Of a DNA stretch of 64,000 nt, positions 37,364 through 44,541 are shown piece by piece. Under the pieces are notes generated by a model. It had not been told where the DNA came from. It worked only from the letters and a program-made list of their open reading frames with translations, and did not search any database. The first letter of the stretch is position 1. Each line of letters starts with the position of its first letter. This DNA is from Sphingomonas sp. PP-CE-1A-559 (lineage in GTDB: Bacteria > Pseudomonadota > Alphaproteobacteria > Sphingomonadales > Sphingomonadaceae). The translations under genes and the position numbers were made by a program. The DNA lies in NCBI RefSeq assembly GCF_004340965.1, contig NZ_SLYA01000001.1:248001-312000 (forward strand), in the 5' to 3' direction.

Positions 37364-37379
37364 ACTATTCCCCTGACGG

Positions 37380-38921
37380 CTAGATCGGCTGGAGGCCGTG
37401 GCGTTTGATACGGTCGATGAGATCGCGGTGGCCGGGCAGGCTGCTCACCAGCCGCTGCGTCTGCACCTGATTGTCGTGCCGCGCGCGCCGAGCCAGCGCG
37501 ACATCGTCGTCGATCGACCCCGGCATCACCGCGGTCCGCGCCCCCATGCCGTACAGCACGTACTGATAGCTCGCCGACGGGAAGACCTCCTCGGCGCGGT
37601 CGAATTCGTCATGGACCCAGGGCGACTGGAACCGCCACAGCTCCATCAGGCCTGCCAGCCGGTCGGGAATCGACTCCGGCCGGACATTGTCGCGCCAGAA
37701 CGCGGTGTCGGTCCGCTTGGTCAGCGCATAATGCAGCTTGAGGAAATCGATGATCCGGCCCCAGCGATAGTGCGCCGTGTCGTTGAAGCGGTGCGCGACG
37801 ACGTCCATCACTTCGCGACACGCGGGCATCTGCTCGGCGATCATCTTCGCCGACAGCTCGATCAGGACGATCGCGGAGGCCTCCAGCGGTTCGAGGAACC
37901 CCGCGGCGAGCCCGACCGCGACGCAGTTGCGCACCCAGAATTGTTCGCGGTGGCCGGCACGGATCGCCAGCCGGCGCGCGGTCAGGTCGCGCGCCGCGGG
38001 ACCGATATAATCGCGCAATTCCTGCTCTGCGGCGTCCGCGCTGATGTGGCTGCTGGAGAAGACATGGCCGACCCCGCGCCGCGTCGGCAGGCCGATGTCC
38101 CAGATCCAGCCGGCCGACTGCGCGGTCGAGATCGTGTGGCTCGCGATCGGTGCGTCGGGCACGTCATAGGGCACCTGCATCGCCAGCGCGGTGTCGCAGA
38201 ACAATATGTCGGTGCAACTGCGGAACGGCACCTTCATCGCGCCGCCGATCAGCAGCGCGGCGAACCCGGTGCAATCGATGAACAGGTCACCCGCGATCGA
38301 AACGCCCTGTTCGGTATCGAGGGTGGCGATGTCGCCGCTCTCGTCGAGATGCACCTCGGTGACGTCGGCCTTCACATGGCGGACGCCGAGCGTGTCGCAG
38401 CAATGCCGCTGGAGAAAGTGCGAGAACTTCCCTGCGTCGAGATGATACGCGTAGTTCGCATGGCCGTCATACTCGGGCGTCGCGATCGTCTTGGGGCCGA
38501 GCCCTTCGTCGCAGATCCGGCCCTGCGGCGTGACCGTGTCGCAGAACGTCGCGCTGCCCTCGTCCGCCAGCCAGTGCGGCGCAAGGTTCACCTGGCCGAA
38601 GTGCTGCGGGAGCATCAGCGGGTGGTAATAGCCGTCGTCCGGCGCACCGGTGGTCCACCGATTGAACCGCGCGCCCTGCTTGAACGACGCGTCGCACTGC
38701 CGGAACAGCTCGGTTTCTGACACGCCCATCTTCTTGAGCGTCGAACGCAGCGTCGGCCACGTCCCTTCGCCGACGCCGATCGTCGGCACGTTGGGCGATT
38801 CGACCAAAGTGACGGTGAATCCGTGCTGGCGCCGCGCCTGGTGCTTGGCCGCGATCACGCCCGCGGTCAGCCACCCTGCGGTGCCGCCGCCGACGATAAC
38901 GATGTTCTGAATTTCGTGCAT
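37380..38921 (-). CDS. FAD-dependent halogenase of the tryptophan halogenase family
   Basis: 513 aa, cytoplasmic by appearance. The FAD-binding motif G-G-G-T-A-G-W is at 11-17. The Lys equivalent to the hypohalite-activating Lys of PrnA is K81 in S-F-K-Q-G-A-R-F. A halogenase segment W-I-W-D-I-G-L-P lies near 272 (classical enzymes have W-x-W-x-I-P), and the Glu expected near 343 is present in E-P-L-E. Such proteins are frequent beside TonB receptors, SapC and cupin-like genes in Caulobacter, Xanthomonas and sphingomonads. A few relatives (BrvH, SpH1/SpH2) halogenate indoles in vitro, but their natural substrate is unknown. No reductase gene is nearby. No clear ribosome binding site precedes the ATG. 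Confidence 0.92.
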   Translation of the reverse strand: MHEIQNIVIVGGGTAGWLTAGVIAAKHQARRQHGFTVTLVESPNVPTIGVGEGTWPTLRSTLKKMGVSETELFRQCDASFKQGARFNRWTTGAPDDGYYHPLMLPQHFGQVNLAPHWLADEGSATFCDTVTPQGRICDEGLGPKTIATPEYDGHANYAYHLDAGKFSHFLQRHCCDTLGVRHVKADVTEVHLDESGDIATLDTEQGVSIAGDLFIDCTGFAALLIGGAMKVPFRSCTDILFCDTALAMQVPYDVPDAPIASHTISTAQSAGWIWDIGLPTRRGVGHVFSSSHISADAAEQELRDYIGPAARDLTARRLAIRAGHREQFWVRNCVAVGLAAGFLEPLEASAIVLIELSAKMIAEQMPACREVMDVVAHRFNDTAHYRWGRIIDFLKLHYALTKRTDTAFWRDNVRPESIPDRLAGLMELWRFQSPWVHDEFDRAEEVFPSASYQYVLYGMGARTAVMPGSIDDDVALARRARHDNQVQTQRLVSSLPGHRDLIDRIKRHGLQPI

Positions 38922-38936
38922 GGTGCAGCGTAATCG

Positions 38937-38971
38937 AAAAAAGGCGGAGCACGAACAGGTCGTGCTCCGCC
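38937..38971 (-). terminator. Intrinsic terminator between TonB receptor 2 and halogenase
   Basis: On the minus strand, GGCGGAGCACGA pairs perfectly over 12 bases with its complement around a 5-base loop, followed directly by six T. It starts 13 bases after the receptor stop and ends 15 bases before the halogenase ATG. This is the best rho-independent terminator in the window. Confidence 0.9.
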
Positions 38972-38984
38972 AGTGGGAGGGGGA

Positions 38985-41900
38985 TCAGAAGTGGAAGCGG
39001 ACGCCCGCGGTGTAGCGGCGGCCGTAATCGAACACGTCGAGCAACTGGTTGTCGTAGCGCCCGTGCGTGCTCTGCTGGTTGTTGTTGACGTTCAACGCTT
39101 CGGCGAAGACGCTGACCTGCTTGTTGACGTCGTAGCTCGTCGACAGATCGACCTGGAAGCTCTGGTCGACGAAGGTCGGCTCCGACCCGAACGCGCCGGT
39201 ATTCTGGTTCTGGCCGAACTGAAGCAGATACTTGTCGCGCCAGTTGAGCGCGGTGCGGAACTGGAACCCACCCTTGTCATAGAAGCCGACGAAGTTCGCC
39301 GAATTTGCCAACCCGGTGACCGCGAAGCCGGTCTGCGAGATGTTCTTGTCGTCATAGGGCCGGTTGGTGTTGACGAAGGTTGCGTTGGCCTGGAACCCGA
39401 AGCCCGAGTTACCGAACACCTGCTGCCACGCCAGTTCGACGCCACGGACGGTCGCGTTGGGTCCATTGACCTGCTGCGATACGGCGAAGCTCGCCAGAAT
39501 GCCCGTCGTCGGATCGATCAGCCCGTTGATCGACTGCCGCGTCACGCCGCCGATGATGAAGTTGCTGACGTTCTTCAGGAAGAAGTCGACCGACAAATAC
39601 GAGTTGCGCTGATAATACCATTCGGCGGCGACGTCGAAATTGTCCGCGAGATACGGCTTCAAATTCGGGTTGCCGCCGCTGGCCGTCAGGGCGCCGACGC
39701 GCTGGCCGTTGCCGACGTTCAGCACCGGGTTGAGTACGCTGAGGCTCGGGCGGGTCAGCGTACGTGACGCGTCGAAGCGCACCAGCAGCGTGTTGGTGAT
39801 TTCCAGCTTCGCATCAAGGCTGGGCAACAGGTAGGAATACGAGCTGTTGGTCGTGTTCGGCACGATTGCGGTGTAGGTCGGGATGCCGAGCAACGACGGA
39901 TCGGCGGTGCTCGTCGTGATCGAGGTCGGCAGGCGACCTTGCCCAGTCGCGCGCAGGTTCGTCGTTTCGTTGCGAACGCCCGCGTTCATCGTGAACGGCA
40001 TGCCGCCGACGTCCGCCTTGAAGTTCGCGCTGAAGTAGAGCGACCAGGTCCGCTCGCGAACGTTCAGGACGCTGCCCGGATCGACCGCTTCGTCGAAATT
40101 ACCGCGGAAGCCAAGCAGTCCATCGCCGCTCGTCGGGCTCGGGTAATTGAAGCCCGGGATGTTCTTGGCGTACGGATTGCCGAGGCTGGTCAGGTAGTTC
40201 TGATACGCGGTCGGGCTGAACACGAACACCGACGGTGGCAGGCTGCCGTTGAAACCGGGAATGAAGTTGTCGAGGCTGACCGAGCCTTGGTAGATATTCG
40301 CGGGGACCGGCGAAACGCCCGTCGTCCGTCCCGATGGTCCGCCATAACCGGCATAGGCCTGCCAGAAATTGTTGGTGAACGTGCTCTGGTTGCGGAAGTT
40401 GAACGTGTCCTGATAATATTGGCCACCGGCCTTGAGCGTCAAATTGTCCTGCTTCCAGGTGGCGTTGCCGCGGAACTGGGCGAGTTCATCGGTATTGTGC
40501 TGCGTCTGGTTGACCGTGACGTGCGTACCGATCACCGACTGATCGGCCCAGCGTGCGCCATCGCCGGCGGGACCGAAGTTGCTGATCGTCGGGAAGGCGT
40601 CGCTGCTCTTGCCGTCGACCTTGAAGCGTAGGACGTTGCCGAGCGCGTTGCCGTACCCGATGTCACCGTTCTTGCTGCCGATCACGTTGCCGGGGTTCAG
40701 CCAGCTTTTCGCATACGAGCCGTCTGCTTCCAGCGTCAGATTTTCCGTCACGTCATACTTGACGTTCAGGCCGGTCTGATTGGTCTGCAGGATCTGCTTG
40801 TTTTCCGCAGCCGTGAAATCGGTCGGGCTGCCGGCCTGCGTGAAGTCGACCGCCGTGCCGTTCTTGTCGAGCGTGACGTTGCGCAGGTCGCCTTGGCTGA
40901 ACCACACGCCGAACGCGTAATTGTCCTGGTTGATGGTCTGGCGCGAGAAATTGTTGTCCAGCGTGACCATCAGGTCGTCGGTCGGATGATATTGGAACGC
41001 GACGCGCGCATCGACGCGCTCGTCCTTCACGCGCTGCTGTTCCGCGCCATATTGCTGCGGGAACCAGCCGGGCAGGTTCTGGCGGTTGTTGGGATTGGCG
41101 TAGTTTGCCGACTTCGGATCGCTCGTCGGCGCACAGTTTGCCGCCCCGGCGTTACCGGTCAGCTGGCACGGCGCGAAATTGCCGCCCGGCCAACCCGATA
41201 CGTAGACGCGATTGGTCTCGGTATCGCGGCGCGTGTAGATCGCGTCGGCCAGCACGCCGAACGTCTCGTCATTGTTCGTGCTGCTGATGAGCAGGCCGGC
41301 GGTCGGCACGATCTTGCCTGCACGATCCTGGATCGAACCCGATCCGGTCGCGGCAAGGCGGAAACCGGGATGGTCGAACGGCTTGGGGAACGCGATATCG
41401 ACCGTCGCGCCAATCGAGCTCGATGCGACCGTGACGTCGGGCGTCTTGAAGACGCTCAACTGGCCGATGAAATCGACGCCGACGGCGCTGAAATCGATCT
41501 GGCGATTGCCGGTTGCGGTCGAGATGCGGCGACCATCGTACAACGTGGTGTTGAAATCGCCGGCGAAACCGCGAACCGTGATGCCATTGGGCTCACCGCG
41601 CGAGCCGGAGCGCTGGATCGTCACGCCCGGTAGGCGCTGCAGCGACGCCGCGATGTTGGAATCCGGGAACTTGCCGATGTCTTCCGCCGAGATGACGTCG
41701 ACGACGCCCGACGAGGTGCGCTTCAGGTCGAGGTTGCGCTGGAGCGATCCGCGCAGGCCGGTGACGATGATGTCGTCGCTCTGCGCTGTACCGCCCTGCA
41801 CAGTGTTACCCTGCGACACGTCTGGCGCGGTCGCTGCGTCCTGCGGCTGTCCGGCCTCCGACGCGGTCGTGGTGTTCGCGGTCGTCGGCACGGCTGGCTG

Positions 41901-42092
41901 CGGCGCGGACGGCTGCGTGGTCGTGCTGTTCTGAAGATTGCCCTGATCCTGCGCCATTGCCGGGATCGACCACATCATCGCCAGTACGCTGGTCGCGCAG
42001 GCGAGTGCGCTCGATGGGTGGGCCAGTCCTCGAAAGCCGAAAGCGCGCGTAGTGGTGGTCACGGTCAAACATCCCCTCATGCGGCGCCGCAC
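38985..42092 (-). CDS. TonB-dependent receptor (receptor 2, halogenase-associated)
   Basis: Outer-membrane receptor of about 1035 aa. The leader ends A-M-A-Q near residue 48. A Thr/Gln/Pro-rich linker leads to the TonB box D-I-I-V-T-G near 107, the plug (F-P-D-S-N-I-A-A-S-L near 142), and a barrel ending G-V-R-F-H-F. The form is the same as receptor 1 but sequence differs widely. It is divergent from sapC and cupin and followed by the halogenase, a grouping seen in other alphaproteobacteria and xanthomonads. The start is uncertain: ATG 42092 is given, but GTG 42062, with AGGGGA 9 bases upstream, gives a more typical signal peptide. Confidence 0.92.
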   Translation of the reverse strand: MRRRMRGCLTVTTTTRAFGFRGLAHPSSALACATSVLAMMWSIPAMAQDQGNLQNSTTTQPSAPQPAVPTTANTTTASEAGQPQDAATAPDVSQGNTVQGGTAQSDDIIVTGLRGSLQRNLDLKRTSSGVVDVISAEDIGKFPDSNIAASLQRLPGVTIQRSGSRGEPNGITVRGFAGDFNTTLYDGRRISTATGNRQIDFSAVGVDFIGQLSVFKTPDVTVASSSIGATVDIAFPKPFDHPGFRLAATGSGSIQDRAGKIVPTAGLLISSTNNDETFGVLADAIYTRRDTETNRVYVSGWPGGNFAPCQLTGNAGAANCAPTSDPKSANYANPNNRQNLPGWFPQQYGAEQQRVKDERVDARVAFQYHPTDDLMVTLDNNFSRQTINQDNYAFGVWFSQGDLRNVTLDKNGTAVDFTQAGSPTDFTAAENKQILQTNQTGLNVKYDVTENLTLEADGSYAKSWLNPGNVIGSKNGDIGYGNALGNVLRFKVDGKSSDAFPTISNFGPAGDGARWADQSVIGTHVTVNQTQHNTDELAQFRGNATWKQDNLTLKAGGQYYQDTFNFRNQSTFTNNFWQAYAGYGGPSGRTTGVSPVPANIYQGSVSLDNFIPGFNGSLPPSVFVFSPTAYQNYLTSLGNPYAKNIPGFNYPSPTSGDGLLGFRGNFDEAVDPGSVLNVRERTWSLYFSANFKADVGGMPFTMNAGVRNETTNLRATGQGRLPTSITTSTADPSLLGIPTYTAIVPNTTNSSYSYLLPSLDAKLEITNTLLVRFDASRTLTRPSLSVLNPVLNVGNGQRVGALTASGGNPNLKPYLADNFDVAAEWYYQRNSYLSVDFFLKNVSNFIIGGVTRQSINGLIDPTTGILASFAVSQQVNGPNATVRGVELAWQQVFGNSGFGFQANATFVNTNRPYDDKNISQTGFAVTGLANSANFVGFYDKGGFQFRTALNWRDKYLLQFGQNQNTGAFGSEPTFVDQSFQVDLSTSYDVNKQVSVFAEALNVNNNQQSTHGRYDNQLLDVFDYGRRYTAGVRFHF

Positions 42093-42175
42093 CGCCCTTC
42101 TTGTGAGAGGCGTTCACGACAAAACTGCTTCGACGATCGAATCATGCGCGTTTCCGCACCGTCTCGATCATCTAC

Positions 42176-42187
42176 GGTAGCGCTCAC
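42176..42187. promoter_or_regulatory. Putative LacI-family operator in the receptor 2/sapC divergent promoter
   Basis: GGTAGCGCTCAC shares its left half with the palindrome at 14388. Its right half, GCGCTCACAAT, is the half-site of the symmetric E. coli lac operator. It lies 89 bases before the receptor ATG and 115 bases before sapC, so it could control both directions. Confidence 0.45.
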
Positions 42188-42301
42188 AATACTCAGGCTA
42201 ACAATCAATGCAAGCATTTGTATGAGTGGTCGCGGCGAGGCTTTGCAACCGGGGCGCCATGTGCGATCTCTTAGCCAAGAAGACTGTACGGAGAGAGATG
42301 G

Positions 42302-42985
42302 ATGCCGATCTGGGAGATGCTGAGCCATGCGCAGCACGCGGCGTTGCGCGTGTCGCGCGCGCACGATGGCGAGCGGCAATTCGCGCAGATCGTCGCGGAC
42401 GAATTTCTCCAAGCCGCCCCGTATTATGCGATTTTGTTCACGAAACACCCGGAAACCGGTGCCTTCTACGCAGGCGTCGTGATGGGCCTGGAGCCGGGCC
42501 GCAACCTGATGGCGGTGAAGGGGGCGTTGCTCGACTATCGACCCGCCGACCTCGAACGCCAGGGCTTCTACATCACCGACGGGCAACTGGTCGTCGACCG
42601 CGAACACGGTGTCTTTGCGGCGCCGGACGGCCAGCTTTTGTTCGACATGAACGGTGAGGCAGCGCTACCACTCAAGCGCATCCAGCAGGCGCTGCACGTC
42701 CTCCAGTCGGGCATTCCCGAGACCGACGCGCTGATCGGGCGTTTCCTCGCGCATCGCTTGCTCGAGCCGATCGACGTGACGATGAGCTTCGACGACGGCG
42801 AACATTTGACGCTCGAAGGGCTCTACACGATCAGCCTCGACGCGCTGCACGCATTGCCCGACGCCGCAGTGCTCGACCTGTTTCGCCGCGGCGACCTGCA
42901 ACTCGCCTATGCGCAGGCCGGATCGATCCGCCATCTGCGGACGCTCGGCCGGATCCGGAACAACCGGCTGGCGGACATCGGCTGA
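42302..42985 (+). CDS. SapC family protein
   Basis: 227 aa matching the SapC family (named from a Campylobacter S-layer locus). It has no signal peptide. The N-terminal A-P-Y-Y-A-I-L-F-T-K-H near 38-48 and the central F-Y-I-T-D-G-Q-L-V-V-D near 87 are characteristic. The molecular function is unknown. The gene is commonly next to TonB receptors, cupin-like proteins and flavin halogenases in alphaproteobacteria. It starts after a purine-rich GGAGAGAG site and ends with a TGATG overlap with the cupin gene, so the two are translationally coupled. Confidence 0.88.
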   Translation: MPIWEMLSHAQHAALRVSRAHDGERQFAQIVADEFLQAAPYYAILFTKHPETGAFYAGVVMGLEPGRNLMAVKGALLDYRPADLERQGFYITDGQLVVDREHGVFAAPDGQLLFDMNGEAALPLKRIQQALHVLQSGIPETDALIGRFLAHRLLEPIDVTMSFDDGEHLTLEGLYTISLDALHALPDAAVLDLFRRGDLQLAYAQAGSIRHLRTLGRIRNNRLADIG

Positions 42986-43998
42986 TGCTGCATGAGCCGC
43001 CCGCAGACGCATTGCGCGATCCGGAAATTTTCCAGGTCGAGGTGATGGCGCGGTGCGAGCCCGCGGTGCTGCGCGGCGCGGCGCGGGATTGGCCGATGCT
43101 GTCGGGCGCGACGACGCCGGGTGCGGCGCTCGACGGCGTGGTGGCGCAGCTTCGCCGCTTCGATAGCGGCAAGCTCGCGGAAGTGTTCGTCGGCAAGCCC
43201 GAGATCGGCGCACGCTATAATTACGACGCGACGCTCGCCGGGTTCAATTTCGACCGCAGTTCGGTGCCGTTCGGCGAGGCGCTGACGCGAATCCTCGACA
43301 GCGCGGCGGACCCCGGCCGGACCAGCATGTACATGGGGTCGATGACCGTGGAGACGTATTTCCCCGGTATCGAGGAGACCACCCGCCTGCCGTTCGTACC
43401 GCCCGCGGTGCGCCCCCGGTTCTGGGTCGGGCACGCCTCGACCGTCGCCTGCCATTACGACACGATGGACAATGTCGCGTGCGTCGCGGCGGGGCGGCGG
43501 CGCTTCACGCTGTTCCCGCCCGACGCGATCCGCGACCTGTATGTCGGACCGATCGACCACACGCTCGCCGGCCAGCCGATCAGCCTCGCGGTCGGCAGCG
43601 AGCCCGGCGACCCGCGCTTCCCCCGCTTCGAGAACGCCCGCGACCGCGCGCTGGTGGTCGAGCTGGAGCCCGGCGACGCGCTCTACGTGCCGAAACTCTG
43701 GTGGCATCAGGTCGAGGCGGTCGGCGACGTCAACGTCCTGGTCAATTTCTGGTGGGACGGGTTCAGCGCAGGACCGGACCAGCCCTACACCGCGATGCTG
43801 CTGTCGCTGCTGACGATCGCCGAACGCCCGCCGGCCGAGCGCGCAGCGTGGCGCGCGTGGTTCGATCACTACGTGTTCCGTCCCGACGGCCACCCGCTCG
43901 CGTTCCTCCCGCCCGAACGCCACGGCGTGCTCGGCGCGTCGAAGGAGACTTACGGGCGTATTCGAACACTGGTGATGCGCCTGCTACGCGGCGGTTGA
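42985..43998 (+). CDS. Cupin-like (JmjC/cupin_8) dioxygenase-type protein
   Basis: 337 aa with the cupin_8/JmjC-type double-stranded beta-helix. The probable Fe(II) ligands are visible: H-x-D in C-H-Y-D-T-M-D-N near 158-160 and the distal His in P-K-L-W-W-H-Q-V near 237. Relatives include FIH-like hydroxylases and tRNA or peptide hydroxylases using 2-oxoglutarate, so an oxygenase acting on a protein or small molecule is plausible. No signal peptide is seen. The ATG overlaps the sapC stop by one base, and the gene is part of the receptor 2/halogenase neighbourhood. Confidence 0.87.
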   Translation: MLHEPPADALRDPEIFQVEVMARCEPAVLRGAARDWPMLSGATTPGAALDGVVAQLRRFDSGKLAEVFVGKPEIGARYNYDATLAGFNFDRSSVPFGEALTRILDSAADPGRTSMYMGSMTVETYFPGIEETTRLPFVPPAVRPRFWVGHASTVACHYDTMDNVACVAAGRRRFTLFPPDAIRDLYVGPIDHTLAGQPISLAVGSEPGDPRFPRFENARDRALVVELEPGDALYVPKLWWHQVEAVGDVNVLVNFWWDGFSAGPDQPYTAMLLSLLTIAERPPAERAAWRAWFDHYVFRPDGHPLAFLPPERHGVLGASKETYGRIRTLVMRLLRGG

Positions 43999-44129
43999 GA
44001 GTGCGGGATAATGTACGGTCGTGTGGAGTTCGTACGTGCGATCGGCGACGAACTTCAGTCGCGGCAAGTGTTGCCCGTGCGGCGTCCACAGTTGCGATCA
44101 CCTCCGCACTGTCGAGCGGCAAGGCGGTC

Positions 44130-44482
44130 TCCGCACGCATCACGATATGCGGCCACACCAAGCGCATCGACTGCATGGTCGACGGCCACCCGGTCTGGCG
44201 GGCACCAAGATCAGCATCGCCGACATCGACACCCCGAAGACCCACCCGCCGCGCTCCGCGCGCGAAGCACGGCTGGGGCAGGCGGAAACGCTGAAGATGC
44301 AGCCGCTGCTCAACGCCGGCCCCTTCACGCTGACCCCGATCAAGCGCGACGTCGACCGCTAAGGCCGCAAACTCCGCATCGTCGAGCGCGACGGGGTGTC
44401 ACTGGGCGCGGTACCGGTCCGTCACGGACTCGCGCGGCACTATGGCGGCGGCAAGCGTTCGCCCCGGTGTGGAATGAATTAG
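44130..44482 (+). pseudogene. Decayed staphylococcal-nuclease-like (SNase) gene
   Basis: Conserved SNase text can be read only by joining frames. R-I-D-C-M-V-D-G-H-P-V-W (from about 44162) is in one frame. After a shift near 44205 it continues in another as G-T-K-I-S-I-A-D-I-D-T-P, then L-L-N-A-G-P-F-T-L and K-R-D-V-D-R. A TAA stop follows (44360-44362) where a Tyr codon is expected, and then G-R-K-L-R-I-V-E-R-D-G-V to a stop at 44480-44482. The catalytic Arg of K-I-R-I is Ser here, and the catalytic Glu after D-T-P is Lys. It is therefore dead both by frame and by residues. The 5' limit is approximate; 43999-44130 holds nothing else I can support. Confidence 0.75.
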
Positions 44483-44541
44483 CCTTCGGAGATGCACTAA
44501 CCCGGCAAATAAAATTGCGGCGGCATAGGCCTATTAATTGG

